Assembly (NCBI GenBank): GCA_021201655.1
Contig: JAJQEL010000026.1
Span: forward strand, 1-64,000
Direction of reading: 5' to 3'
DNA: 64,000 nt
DNA from: Erysipelotrichaceae bacterium
GTDB taxonomy: Bacteria > Bacillota_I > Bacilli_A > Erysipelotrichales > Coprobacillaceae
How positions within the stretch are numbered: the stretch's first letter is position 1; every line of letters begins with the position of its first letter. The notes below the pieces were generated by a model. That model was not told where the DNA came from, did no database searches, and saw only the letters and a list, made by a program, of their open reading frames with translations. The translations under genes were made by a program, and so were the position numbers. Of this stretch, positions 19,941 through 29,193 are shown in pieces.

Positions 19941-21161
19941 ATGAAAAAGTTTGAGAAGGTTGCAATGAATAATCAGAATCGTGATTATAATAAAGCAACT
20001 CATAGAAATCATCAATTATATGATCGTCAAAATGATTTGCGAAGCGACTTTGCTAGAGACTATACACGTATTATTTTTTCTCAAGCTTATCGTCGTTTAA
20101 AACATAAAACACAAGTATTTTTTGCTGTTAATGATGATCATGTTTGTACCCGTATTGAACATGTTAATCTGGTTGAATCTGTTTCATATACAATAGCTTT
20201 GGAATTGGGATTAAATACAGAATTAACGAAAGCTATTGCAGCTGGTCATGATTTAGGTCATGCTCCCTTTGGTCATGGTGGTGAACATATTTTAACTGAT
20301 ATTTCCATGCAACATGAATTAAATAAATTTTGGCATGAAAAAAATAGCTTACATTTTGTAGATAATATTGAATTATTAGAAGATGATAATCATCACTGGC
20401 ATAATCTTAATCTAACTTATGCAGTTCGTGATGGTATTATTTCTCATTGTGGTGAAATGAATCAACGTTATATTCAAAAAAGAGATGAATATATTGACCT
20501 TAATGAATATCATTATGCTGGTGAATATAATCCATGGACATATGAAGGCTGTGTTGTTAAGATGGCTGATAAAATTGCTTATTTAGCGAGAGATATTGAA
20601 GACGCATTACGTCTTCATATTATCGATGAAAATAAAGTATTTGATTTAATGCAACAATTAAATCAAATTGATGATTTTCAGTTTCGTGCGATTAATAATG
20701 GGACAGTTGTTAATTATTTTATTTTTGATGTTATAAATAATTCAAATATTGTTCAAGGTATTGGATTATCAGAAGCGGCATTAAAACGTATGAAAATTAT
20801 TATGGATTTTAATTATAAAAATATTTATGAGATTGATCGTGTTAAAATTCATGTACAATATGTATCTTTAATACTTAATGGTATATTTGATTTATTATAT
20901 AAATTAGGTAATAATGATGATATGATTGCCTCTTTAAAATCACAACAATCACAATATCCAAAACTTATTTCCCATTATTTAACATGGTTAGATAAATATG
21001 CATGCATTGATAATTATTCGCGTGATAATATTTATGAAAACAATATTGTTTATGATTTTACACATGATAAAAAAGCATTAGAAAAAAGTATTATTGATTA
21101 TTTAGCTGGTATGAGTGATTCATTTCTTATTCAGGCTTTTAATGAAATGATAACATTTTGA
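19941..21161 (+). CDS. dgt: Deoxyguanosinetriphosphate triphosphohydrolase-like HD protein
   Basis: 406 residues of the dGTPase family, hydrolysing dNTPs to deoxynucleosides and triphosphate. The N-terminal region has RSDFARDYTRIIFSQAYRRL and KHKTQVFF; the metal-binding HD motif is RIEHVNLVE ... GHDLGHAPFGHGGE (about 72-115), with a further conserved segment VKMADKIAYLARDIEDAL. Length and motifs fit the Gram-positive subgroup; exact nucleotide preference cannot be read. GAGGTGA precedes the ATG. Confidence 0.9.
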   Translation: MKKFEKVAMNNQNRDYNKATHRNHQLYDRQNDLRSDFARDYTRIIFSQAYRRLKHKTQVFFAVNDDHVCTRIEHVNLVESVSYTIALELGLNTELTKAIAAGHDLGHAPFGHGGEHILTDISMQHELNKFWHEKNSLHFVDNIELLEDDNHHWHNLNLTYAVRDGIISHCGEMNQRYIQKRDEYIDLNEYHYAGEYNPWTYEGCVVKMADKIAYLARDIEDALRLHIIDENKVFDLMQQLNQIDDFQFRAINNGTVVNYFIFDVINNSNIVQGIGLSEAALKRMKIIMDFNYKNIYEIDRVKIHVQYVSLILNGIFDLLYKLGNNDDMIASLKSQQSQYPKLISHYLTWLDKYACIDNYSRDNIYENNIVYDFTHDKKALEKSIIDYLAGMSDSFLIQAFNEMITF

Positions 21162-21171
21162 TAAAAAAAGG

Positions 21172-21200
21172 TTCACCTCTTTTGTAAATTATGATAGAAT
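21172..21200 (+). promoter_or_regulatory. Promoter of metA
   Basis: TTCACC, 17 bp, TAGAAT with an upstream TG (extended -10). Confidence 0.5.
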
Positions 21201-21225
21201 AATAAAATATGAAAGAGGTGTTATT

Positions 21226-22158
21226 ATGTCAATTAAAATACCAAATGACTTTCCAGCATCTAAAATTTTACAAGATGAAAATATATTTGTCATGGATGAA
21301 AATCGTGCGACAACTCAAAAAATTCGACCTTTAAAATTATTAATATTAAATATCATGCCTACTAAAATAGTTACTGAAACACAATTACTAAGATTATTAT
21401 CAAACTCTCCACTTCAATGTGAAGTGGATTGGATACATATGGCTTCCCATGAATCTAAAAATGTCTCAAAAGAACATTTATTAGCTTTTTATAAAACATT
21501 TGATGATATTAAAGAAAATAGATATGATGGTATGATCATTACAGGCGCTCCTGTTGAAAAATTAGAATTTGAAGAAGTTGATTATTGGGAAGAAATGAAA
21601 ACATTGTTAGAATGGTCTAGGACACATGTTTTTAGTAGTTTTTTTATTTGTTGGGCTGCACAAGCATCACTACATTATTTTTACGGTGTTTCAAAACATT
21701 TATTACCGCATAAATTGACGGGGGTATATCTTCATAAAACAAATGTTAATAAAATGCAAAGGAAAATATTAAGAGGCTTTGATTATCAATTTTATGCTCC
21801 TCATTCTAGATATACAAGCGTATCTAAAGAAGATATTGAAAAAATAGATGAATTAGATATATTGGCAGAATCTGATGAAGCAGGGGTTTATATTGTGGCA
21901 AATAAGGATGGCTCTCGTTTCTTTATTACTGGACATCCTGAATATGATCCAGATACATTAGATAAAGAATATAGGAGAGATTTGGCAAATCCCGATATTG
22001 TAAGTGAAATGCCTAAAAATTATTATTTAAATGATGATATCAATGGTGAAATTCAAGTTAAATGGCGTTCTCATGCGTATTTAATTTTCTCAAACTGGCT
22101 GAATTATTACGTATATCAGACAACACCTTATAATCTAGAAGAGTTAACAGAAAGATAA
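21226..22158 (+). CDS. metA: Homoserine O-acyltransferase (MetA family), probably acetyl-CoA using
   Basis: 310 residues, first committed step of methionine synthesis. Typical start MSIKIPNDFPASKIL, ILNIMPTKIVTETQLLRLL, and the catalytic Cys in FICWAAQASLHYF (about C142), with His and Glu of GHPEYD further on. At the position that sets acyl preference the sequence reads TGAPVE: glutamate there marks acetyl-CoA users (as in Bacillus cereus), glycine marks succinyl-CoA users (E. coli TGAPLG). Homoserine O-acetyltransferase is therefore more likely than the succinyl name usually transferred. Single-gene unit with its own promoter and terminator. Confidence 0.92.
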   Translation: MSIKIPNDFPASKILQDENIFVMDENRATTQKIRPLKLLILNIMPTKIVTETQLLRLLSNSPLQCEVDWIHMASHESKNVSKEHLLAFYKTFDDIKENRYDGMIITGAPVEKLEFEEVDYWEEMKTLLEWSRTHVFSSFFICWAAQASLHYFYGVSKHLLPHKLTGVYLHKTNVNKMQRKILRGFDYQFYAPHSRYTSVSKEDIEKIDELDILAESDEAGVYIVANKDGSRFFITGHPEYDPDTLDKEYRRDLANPDIVSEMPKNYYLNDDINGEIQVKWRSHAYLIFSNWLNYYVYQTTPYNLEELTER

Positions 22159-22176
22159 AATCTTTCTGTTTTTTTT
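22146..22176 (+). terminator. Terminator of metA
   Basis: AACAGAAAGAT/ATCTTTCTGTT stem, long T-run; overlaps the stop codon. Confidence 0.9.
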
Positions 22177-22250
22177 ATTTATAATACAATAATATTTTAT
22201 GAAATAAACAAAATCAAATATAATTTCATCAATAAATTTATCATGTATGA

Positions 22251-22279
22251 TTGAATATTATCAATTTATGTAGTATAAT
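22251..22279 (+). promoter_or_regulatory. Promoter of the glucosaminidase-dockerin operon
   Basis: TTGAAT (22251-22256), 17 bp, TATAAT (22274-22279). Confidence 0.75.
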
Positions 22280-22333
22280 AGTAAATGGAATTTTCAAAAT
22301 TTATAAAAATTTAGATTGATGAGGTGAATTGAA

Positions 22334-24502
22334 GTGAAATATATAAAAACTATTGCTATATTTGTATTAATGTTATCTTTAGCTTTTACTACTACCATGA
22401 CAACAAGTGCAGAAGATTATGACTCAGTAGGTAATAGCAGTAGTGATGAAAGTTTTGTTATCTTAGATGAAAATGGTAATCCAAAGACAATTGAAATTAT
22501 TACAGATGAGGAAAAATTAGAAGAGGAAGAATCTTCAGATGAAGAAACTGAAGATGAATCTATATCTGATTCTGAAGTTATATTAGATACTGAAGAGGAG
22601 ACAGATGTTGAAGAAGATTCAGATGAATCAGTTGATTCAATTGATGAGGCTATTGAAGAATCTGCAACAGCTGACTTACCTTTAAAATTGAATAAAATAG
22701 AAACAATCTCTACTTTAAAGTCTACTTTATTAGGTGATGTTTCTTTAATCAATACTGCTTCAAGTTCACAATCTATTGTCAGATTTAAAACGGCTTCTGA
22801 AATTGGGTCATCTACAATTTATTATACAGAAGCAGATACTGGTAGAACTGGATATATGTCTACAAACGCTGCGAATGATGCTGCTTATATTGGAACTGAT
22901 GGTGATTATTATATATGTAAAATTTCTGGTGTTGTTATAAAAGTTAGTAAAGATTATGGTACGATTGTTGATTATAGTTCCGACAGTCATGTTTCTTACT
23001 ATTATGTAAGTGATGGATATTTATTACATTATTTTTCATATATTAGCGGTTCAACAGTATATACTGCTTCTTCAAGAGTGGGTTATCAGCCAAGTTATTT
23101 GAGTAGTGGTGTTAAATATTATAGTTATGATGGACATTATTTTTATAGTTCATTTAGTAAGATGATTACTGATTATAAAAATTATGCTTCTGAGCAGCAT
23201 TCAAATGCCGTTAATTCAAGTTCACCTTATTATAATTATTATCAATATCTTTCATTACGTTCAAAAACAACCTTTACTGCAAGTCAAATGAATGCTCGTA
23301 TTACTAGTTCATCTTCAGCTATGTATAATTCAGCATCTACATTTATAAGCGTTCAAAATACATATGGTATTAATGCCGCATTAATGTTTGGTATTGCTAT
23401 TAATGAAAGTAATTATGGTAAAAGTACTTATGCTACAACTAGAAACAATCTCTTTGGTTTAAATGCTGTTGATAGTAATACGAGTAATGCTTCTTATTTT
23501 GATAGTATTGAACAATGTATTCAAGAGTTTGCTTATAATTGGATGTCTTGTGGATATTTAAGTGGTAATGATTCGCGCTATCGTGGACCACATTTAGGTG
23601 ATAAACATAGCGGTATTAATGTGAAGTATGCAAGTGATCCATATTGGGGTGAAAAAGCAGCGGCTCAAAGTTATTATATTAGCGGTGCTTCTAGTGATTA
23701 TGGTACATATACGATTGGTATTGCTAATGTTACTGAATTATATTTGTATAAAGATGCTAGTACTTCAACCAGTATTTATTCATCAGGTGTTGTTGGCTCA
23801 GGTAAAGCAGGTTATTTATATGATTATCCAGTTCTTATTTTATCAGGTACTTCATCTTGGTATAAGGTTCAATCTGATATGGCTTTAGCATCTGATAGAA
23901 GTGCAAGAAGTGTCAGTTCAACATATGATTTTAGTAGAGATTATGTATATGCTCAAGCTAGTAAAGTAGATGTTGTCGTAGGAAGTGTAAGTACTTCATC
24001 AAGTAGTAGTTCTAGTTCATCTTCTAGTAGCAGTTCAAGCAGTTCTAGTTCATCAAGTTCATCTACACTTACAAATGCTAATATTATTTCTAAGTTAGGT
24101 TATACAAATTCAAGTAATTATCTTACAGGTATTTCTGTAGGAACTTCAGTTTCTTCATTAATATCAAGTATTAATAAAATCCAATCATCTACGACTGTTA
24201 CTGTTAAAAATACAAGTTCTACAACTATTACTAGTGGAACTGTAAGTACAGGAATGACTTTAACATTAAAAACAGGTTCTACATCTAATACTTATACAAT
24301 AGTTATAAGAGGAGATGTTAATGGTGATGGCAGTATTAATTCAGGTGATTATATTAGAGTTAAAAATTATATTATGGGTAGTGTGTCTTTGACAGCAGCA
24401 CAAAAATTAGCGGCTGACGCTAATAATGATGGTAGTGTTAAATCATCAGATTATGTAAGAATTAAGAATTATATTATGAGTTCTGCAAGTATTACACAAT
24501 AA
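22334..24502 (+). CDS. Secreted N-acetylglucosaminidase (GH73-like) with C-terminal dockerin
   Basis: 722 residues. GTG start 6 bases after GAGGTGA; signal peptide to about TSA (25). An acidic Ser/Glu/Asp region (30-115) follows, then a Tyr-rich part and a glucosaminidase domain (about 325-455) with INAALMFGIAINESNYGKS (catalytic Glu in NES), RNNLFGLNAVD and PYWGEKAAAQSYYI. Then come an SH3-like segment (KAGYLYDYPVLIL...WYKVQ), a run of over 20 serines (about 555-578), the same module as in the 18.2 kb protein, and a dockerin (GDVNGDGSINS, DANNDGSVKS). It trims peptidoglycan glycan strands. The next gene starts 13 bp after its stop and encodes a membrane-anchored partner candidate. Confidence 0.92.
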   Translation: MKYIKTIAIFVLMLSLAFTTTMTTSAEDYDSVGNSSSDESFVILDENGNPKTIEIITDEEKLEEEESSDEETEDESISDSEVILDTEEETDVEEDSDESVDSIDEAIEESATADLPLKLNKIETISTLKSTLLGDVSLINTASSSQSIVRFKTASEIGSSTIYYTEADTGRTGYMSTNAANDAAYIGTDGDYYICKISGVVIKVSKDYGTIVDYSSDSHVSYYYVSDGYLLHYFSYISGSTVYTASSRVGYQPSYLSSGVKYYSYDGHYFYSSFSKMITDYKNYASEQHSNAVNSSSPYYNYYQYLSLRSKTTFTASQMNARITSSSSAMYNSASTFISVQNTYGINAALMFGIAINESNYGKSTYATTRNNLFGLNAVDSNTSNASYFDSIEQCIQEFAYNWMSCGYLSGNDSRYRGPHLGDKHSGINVKYASDPYWGEKAAAQSYYISGASSDYGTYTIGIANVTELYLYKDASTSTSIYSSGVVGSGKAGYLYDYPVLILSGTSSWYKVQSDMALASDRSARSVSSTYDFSRDYVYAQASKVDVVVGSVSTSSSSSSSSSSSSSSSSSSSSSSSTLTNANIISKLGYTNSSNYLTGISVGTSVSSLISSINKIQSSTTVTVKNTSSTTITSGTVSTGMTLTLKTGSTSNTYTIVIRGDVNGDGSINSGDYIRVKNYIMGSVSLTAAQKLAADANNDGSVKSSDYVRIKNYIMSSASITQ
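23996..24063 (+). repeat. Poly-serine codon microsatellite (glucosaminidase linker)
   Basis: Run of AGT, AGC, TCA, TCT and TCC-type serine codons in mixed order, coding a flexible linker. Confidence 0.8.
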
Positions 24503-24515
24503 GAGGGGTACAATA

Positions 24516-25892
24516 ATGAAATTAAAAAAATATTTATCAATTGCATTTGTAAGTTTATTTTTAATCTTTTCTTCGATTATGCCAGTTAGTGCATCAGGTT
24601 CTTTTTCCTTATCAGTTTCTGCATCATCTGTAAGTGCTAGTGGTACATTTACTGCAACAGTAAGCGCCTCATCTTGTGCAGGTCAGTTTACAGTATCTGT
24701 TAGTAATGGGTCTGGTGGTGGAACGTGTTGGTTAGATAATAGTTCTCAGTCTTATACTATTACTGCAGGTAGTTCAGGAACAGTAACTGTAACAGCTACT
24801 GCAAATGACGTTACAGATTATGATGAGAATTCTGTTACTGGCATTAAAACGAAATCTGTTACTATTAAATCTTCAAGTAGTTCAAGTTCTTCATCAAGTA
24901 GCTCTAGCTCATCTAGTTCATCATCAAGTAGTTCAACTACTACTGATACAACTGAAGAAGAAACAAAATCAAGTGTATGTACTTTATCTTCTTTGAGTGT
25001 ATCTACAGGTACATTGTCACCTGAATTTGATGCTTCTACAACCGAATATACAGTAGATTTAGAAGCTGGTTCTACAGAAATTGAAATTAGTGCTAAAGCG
25101 AAAGATTCTGCTGCAACTGTTTCTGGTACAGGAACAAAAGAATTAGAAGCAGGTGAAAATACATTCTCGATAAAATGTACAGCAGAAGATGGTAGTACAA
25201 AGACATATAAAATTACGGTTAATGTAGATGATACACCATCAGTTTATACAACTTATAATGATCAAAAATTAGGAGTTGTCGTTAATCAAAGTAACATTGG
25301 TTTGCCAGATGGTTTTGAAGAAACTACTGTTACTTTAGAGGATGAGGAAGTTATAGCATATTATAATGCGAATATGGATAAAACTATTGTTTATTTAGTT
25401 AATGAAGATGATGAAAAGAATTTCTATTTATATGATAGCGAAACTAGTAGTATTACTTCTATCTTTATTCCAGTCACTTTATTAGGTAGAAATGTTTATG
25501 TTGTAGATATTGACGAAGAATCACAAATTCGTGATGGTATGATTTATCAGGAATTAACTATTAATGAAGTTACTCTTTATGGTTGGGTTTATGAAGATGA
25601 GAATTATGGTAATTTTCAATTGATTATGGTTATGAATGATCAAGGTGAAATGGTATTATATCAATATGAAACAACCGAAGATTCATTGCAGTTGTATAAT
25701 GATTATGTAGCTGAAGATGAAGTTGAGCAATTTACAACTTTAACTTATGTATTTATTGCTACAACAATTATAGCGGCTGGTTTTGCTGTATATATGTTTA
25801 TGAAGTATAGAAACTTCAAAAACAAGTCAATTTCGGCTATTAAAGAAATATATCTTAAAGATGATTTAAACGCAAATGAAAATCAAGATTAG
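24516..25892 (+). CDS. Membrane-anchored beta-sandwich protein (Ig-like plus cadherin-like), partner candidate for dockerin proteins
   Basis: 458 residues. Signal peptide to about VSA (26). A first beta-sandwich (28-115) with a Cys pair (SSCAGQF, GGTCWLD) and VTDYDENSVTG resembles Ig-like or short cohesin-like modules of Firmicute surface proteins. A poly-Ser linker (118-140) follows, then a cadherin-like beta sandwich (about 155-240: LSSLSVSTGTLSPEFDAS, TEYTVDLEAG, EDGSTKTYKITVNV), an extracellular region, one membrane helix (YVFIATTIIAAGFAVYMFM, about 410-428) and a short cytoplasmic tail. It shares the operon of the glucosaminidase. A scaffold role is inference; no canonical cohesin was recognised. 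Confidence 0.8.
   Translation: MKLKKYLSIAFVSLFLIFSSIMPVSASGSFSLSVSASSVSASGTFTATVSASSCAGQFTVSVSNGSGGGTCWLDNSSQSYTITAGSSGTVTVTATANDVTDYDENSVTGIKTKSVTIKSSSSSSSSSSSSSSSSSSSSSSTTTDTTEEETKSSVCTLSSLSVSTGTLSPEFDASTTEYTVDLEAGSTEIEISAKAKDSAATVSGTGTKELEAGENTFSIKCTAEDGSTKTYKITVNVDDTPSVYTTYNDQKLGVVVNQSNIGLPDGFEETTVTLEDEEVIAYYNANMDKTIVYLVNEDDEKNFYLYDSETSSITSIFIPVTLLGRNVYVVDIDEESQIRDGMIYQELTINEVTLYGWVYEDENYGNFQLIMVMNDQGEMVLYQYETTEDSLQLYNDYVAEDEVEQFTTLTYVFIATTIIAAGFAVYMFMKYRNFKNKSISAIKEIYLKDDLNANENQD
24868..24940 (+). repeat. Poly-serine codon microsatellite (beta-sandwich protein linker)
   Basis: Second long serine-codon run (AGT/TCA/TCT/AGC), similar to the one 0.9 kb upstream. Confidence 0.8.
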
Positions 25893-25912
25893 ATTCTAAT
25901 CTTGATTTTTTT
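25880..25912. terminator. Bidirectional terminator between the surface operon and the Nudix gene
   Basis: AAATCAAGATTA/TAATCTTGATTT, loop GATTC, T-run; overlaps both stop regions. Confidence 0.85.
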
Positions 25913-26327
25913 GTTGTGTTACAACATTGTATTCTTCTAATGTTAGAATGATATCATTATATATTTGAGGATTAAGTATATCTTTTAATTCATCACTATA
26001 TACAAATTTATAATCAGTATGTTCTTCACTTAAAATGACTTTATCATTTGTAGGAATGGCTAAGAAACCAATACCAACTGTTTGATAGTTAGGACGAATA
26101 GCAGTAAAAGTATAAACAGGTTTAATAATTTCTATATCTAGACCAGTTTCTTCTTTTAGTTCTCTAATCAATGCTTCATGTGGCGTTTCACCATACTCAA
26201 GGCCTCCGCCAGGCATTTCCCAATAACCCAAGCCATCAGTGGAAGGTCTTACTCTTTTAAGTACTAGTACTTTATGTTGATAGATAACAACACCCTTAAC
26301 AGTTATATGAAATCTCACTTTCTCCAT
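25896..26327 (-). CDS. Nudix hydrolase
   Basis: 143 residues. The Nudix box is intact: GGLEYGETPHEALIREL followed by KEETGL, with WEMPGG just before. Such enzymes cleave nucleoside diphosphates linked to another group; no substrate-specific motif stands out, so MutT-like cleaning of oxidised nucleotides is only one option. The reading frame opens at 26354, but GGAGG at 26335-26339 directs initiation at the ATG at 26327. Divergent from the M20 peptidase. Confidence 0.85.
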   Translation of the reverse strand: MEKVRFHITVKGVVIYQHKVLVLKRVRPSTDGLGYWEMPGGGLEYGETPHEALIRELKEETGLDIEIIKPVYTFTAIRPNYQTVGIGFLAIPTNDKVILSEEHTDYKFVYSDELKDILNPQIYNDIILTLEEYNVVTQQKNQD

Positions 26328-26394
26328 TATCTTTCCTCCGCTTTTCATAATCATAACATTTTTTTAATATAAACAAAACGTTTTTCAATATATT

Positions 26395-26422
26395 TTGCAA
26401 ATTTCGTATTTTTTGATATAAT
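26395..26422 (+). promoter_or_regulatory. Promoter of the M20 dipeptidase gene
   Basis: TTGCAA, 16 bp, TATAAT. Confidence 0.75.
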
Positions 26423-26442
26423 GGTTTTTGAGGTGATAAGCT

Positions 26443-27816
26443 ATGATTAACTTCTTAGAAGAAGCTAATAAGAGAAAAGATGATATGCTTGCTGATATTC
26501 AGACATTATGTTGTATACCTTCAGTATTGGATAAAACGACTGCTAATGAGGGTCAGCCATTTGGGATTAAATGTCGTGAAGTATTAGAGGCTATGCTTGC
26601 TATAGCACAAAGGGACGGCTATATCTATGAAAATGTTGATGGCTATGCAGGACATATAGATATTGGAAATAAAGAAGAAACGTTTGGGATTTTAGGACAT
26701 TTAGATGTTGTTCCTTGTAATCAAACAGGATGGAATACAAATCCTTATGATATGACTATTAAAGATGGAAAAATCTATGGACGTGGGGTTGCTGATGATA
26801 AAGGGCCATTGCTTGCGGGTTATTACGCTGCTAAAATAATTGATGAATTAAATATTCCTTTGAAAATGAAAATAAGAGTTATTTTTGGCTGTGATGAGGA
26901 AAATGGCTGTGGTTGTATGAAATATTATTTTACTAAACAACCCTATCCTATAATGGGGTTTACACCTGATGCTGATTTTCCTGTAGTTTATGGTGAAAAA
27001 GCTATGTATCGTAGTGAAATTACAGGGGAGATAGAAAAAGACAATATTATTTGTCTTTTTGGTGGTAAGACAACGAATGTTGTTCCTGAAACTTGTGAGG
27101 CTTATATTACAGGTCATTATAAACAATATCGTGATTCTTTCAATGAATATTTAAAACTTTATCATTTAACAGGTACGATAGAGGCTGAAGGAAATCATAC
27201 GAAACTTGTTTTAGTGGGTAAATCTGCACATGCCTCTTTACCACATTTAGGTATTAATGCAACAACTTATATGTGCCATTATTTAGCAACTATTACTAAC
27301 AATAAGCTTGTGCATTTTATTGATGATTATTTATATAATGATCATTATGGGGAAAAATTAGGTATTAAATATGATGGTTTAATGGGTTCTTTAACGGTCA
27401 ATCCTGGAGTTACACAATATAAAGATGGTTATGTTAAAGTTATTTTAGATATGCGTGTACCTCATGAAGTAACACCTGAATTTATTTCAGACCATATAAA
27501 TAATGCTATAAAAGATTGTGGATTAAATGAAACACATCAATGTGTTAAGGCGTTATATGTTGATCCTAATAGTGATCTTATCCAATCATTACATAATGCT
27601 TATGTTGAATTTACTGGTGATTATATTCATAAACCTCAAGCAATTGGAGGAGGAACTTATGCCAAAATGATGCCTAACTGTATAGCTTTCGGACCAGAAT
27701 TTCCTGGTAGAAATAATAAGATTCATCAAAATAATGAAGAAATTTCGATAGATGATTTGATGAAATCGACAGCTATTTATGCGAAAGCTTTATATAATTT
27801 ATTAAATGAAGATTAA
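26443..27816 (+). CDS. pepV: M20 family dipeptidase, PepV/Sapep type
   Basis: 457 residues, a zinc-dependent cytosolic dipeptidase. Metal-binding motifs: GILGHLDVVPC (His and Asp), GRGVADDKGPLLA, the catalytic and metal glutamates in GCDEENGCG, DADFP further on, and the C-terminal His in NKIHQNNEEIS. The lid domain lies between. The ATG follows GAGGTGAT. Single-gene unit with promoter and terminator. It probably releases amino acids from imported dipeptides. Confidence 0.9.
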   Translation: MINFLEEANKRKDDMLADIQTLCCIPSVLDKTTANEGQPFGIKCREVLEAMLAIAQRDGYIYENVDGYAGHIDIGNKEETFGILGHLDVVPCNQTGWNTNPYDMTIKDGKIYGRGVADDKGPLLAGYYAAKIIDELNIPLKMKIRVIFGCDEENGCGCMKYYFTKQPYPIMGFTPDADFPVVYGEKAMYRSEITGEIEKDNIICLFGGKTTNVVPETCEAYITGHYKQYRDSFNEYLKLYHLTGTIEAEGNHTKLVLVGKSAHASLPHLGINATTYMCHYLATITNNKLVHFIDDYLYNDHYGEKLGIKYDGLMGSLTVNPGVTQYKDGYVKVILDMRVPHEVTPEFISDHINNAIKDCGLNETHQCVKALYVDPNSDLIQSLHNAYVEFTGDYIHKPQAIGGGTYAKMMPNCIAFGPEFPGRNNKIHQNNEEISIDDLMKSTAIYAKALYNLLNED

Positions 27817-27842
27817 GAAACATCATTTGATGTTTCTTTTTT
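27815..27842 (+). terminator. Terminator of the M20 dipeptidase gene
   Basis: AAGAAACATCA/TGATGTTTCTT stem and T-run, overlapping the stop codon. Confidence 0.85.
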
Positions 27843-27918
27843 GAACATATTTAATGTATTGTCAATGTACATTCTTATTTTTAAAATTATAATATGAGGG
27901 ATGGGGAGGAATAGGTTA

Positions 27919-29193
27919 ATGGAAATAGTTAAAAATTATGGCAAAATGATTGTAAATAATTTAGATAATCATTCTAAAGCTGCTAAAAGAATGATAGAAA
28001 TAGGACTATGGGCTGAATCATTACGTTCTTTATATTTAAGTGATAAACGTATTCCCAGTACATATAAGAAGCTTGCGCAAATAGCGTTAGATGATGTTAG
28101 ATATGGTTTACAGAATCCTAAAAAAAGTGTTCTTTGTAATATATTTACTCCTGTAGAAATATTACAATGCTTTGATTTAAAGGCTTTATCTATTGAATGT
28201 TTAGCTGGTTATATGGGTGGTTTTACCATAGAAGATTATTTTATTGACAAAGCTGAGGATGAAGGTATAGCTTCTACACTTTGTTCTTATCACAAATGTT
28301 TTTTAGGTATTATGCAATATCCTTTATTTCAAGATGCTTTGATGTCTGTTACAACTTCAACTGCATGTGATGGTAACATTAATACTTTTCGCTATCTTTC
28401 ACAAAAGCAGAATCTTGATACGTTTGTTATTGATGTTCCACATAACTATTCATTAGAAAATAAACAATATGTAGTAGAACAATTAGAAGAATTGATTCAT
28501 ACTTTGGAAGAAAAAACACATCTAACATTTGATGAAAACAAATTAAAAGAAATCATTCATCGTGAAAATTTATCACATCAGTACTATTTAGAATATCTTC
28601 ATGAAGAACAACATCGTTATTATCCTAATACCCTTACTTTAAATCTTTATAGTGCCTTAACTTCTCATTTAGAAATAGGAAGTCAAAAAGTACTTGACTT
28701 ATATAAACAATTTAATGAAGAAGTAAAAGAATATCCTGAGTTTCATGGACATCGTATTTTATGGATTCATTTAATGCCTTATTATCAGGAAAGTATTCAG
28801 CAGTGTTTTAATTTAAGTGAAAAGAATCAAATTATTGTCTCAGATTTTACATTAGACTATATTGAACAAATGGATGAAGAACATCCTTTGGATGCATTAG
28901 CAGAAAAACTTATATGTAATTATTATAATGGCGACTATGAACGTAAAGTGCAATATATTGGAAATCTTGCAAAGAAATATCAGTTTGATGGTGTTATTCA
29001 TATGTGCCATTGGGGATGCAAACAAAGCGCTGGAGGCGTTATGCTGTTGAAGAAAGAAATGGAAAAGCTTCATATACCTTTTTTAATATTAGATGGGGAT
29101 TGTCTAGATAGACGCAATTGTCAGGATGGTCAAATTAAAACCAGATTAGAAGCATTTATCGAAATACTAGATCAAAGAGGTGATAAATCATGA
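27919..29193 (+). CDS. 2-hydroxyacyl-CoA dehydratase subunit D-like (HgdB/YjiM family) iron-sulfur protein
   Basis: 424 residues. HgdB-family features: SVLCNIFTPVEILQCF with a candidate cluster Cys, ECLAGYMGGF, STLCSYHKCFLG, TTSTACDGN, and at the end IHMCHWGCKQSAGG, ILDGDCLDRRNC and QIKTRLEAFIEIL. These match proteins binding a [4Fe-4S] or double-cubane [8Fe-9S] cluster charged by an ATP-driven activase. The start at 27919 follows GGAGG (27905-27909) by 9 bases; the ATG at 27901 lies on that site. Its stop overlaps the next start (ATGA). No CoA transferase or acyl-CoA dehydrogenase lies nearby, so a fermentative hydroxyacyl-CoA role is doubtful; the YjiM or double-cubane type fits better. Confidence 0.85.
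   Translation: MEIVKNYGKMIVNNLDNHSKAAKRMIEIGLWAESLRSLYLSDKRIPSTYKKLAQIALDDVRYGLQNPKKSVLCNIFTPVEILQCFDLKALSIECLAGYMGGFTIEDYFIDKAEDEGIASTLCSYHKCFLGIMQYPLFQDALMSVTTSTACDGNINTFRYLSQKQNLDTFVIDVPHNYSLENKQYVVEQLEELIHTLEEKTHLTFDENKLKEIIHRENLSHQYYLEYLHEEQHRYYPNTLTLNLYSALTSHLEIGSQKVLDLYKQFNEEVKEYPEFHGHRILWIHLMPYYQESIQQCFNLSEKNQIIVSDFTLDYIEQMDEEHPLDALAEKLICNYYNGDYERKVQYIGNLAKKYQFDGVIHMCHWGCKQSAGGVMLLKKEMEKLHIPFLILDGDCLDRRNCQDGQIKTRLEAFIEILDQRGDKS

Noticed and set aside
22417-22752. Ser-rich reverse-strand ORF opposite the acidic region of the glucosaminidase
   Set aside because: It is the complement of Glu/Asp/Ser codon runs, an expected shadow.
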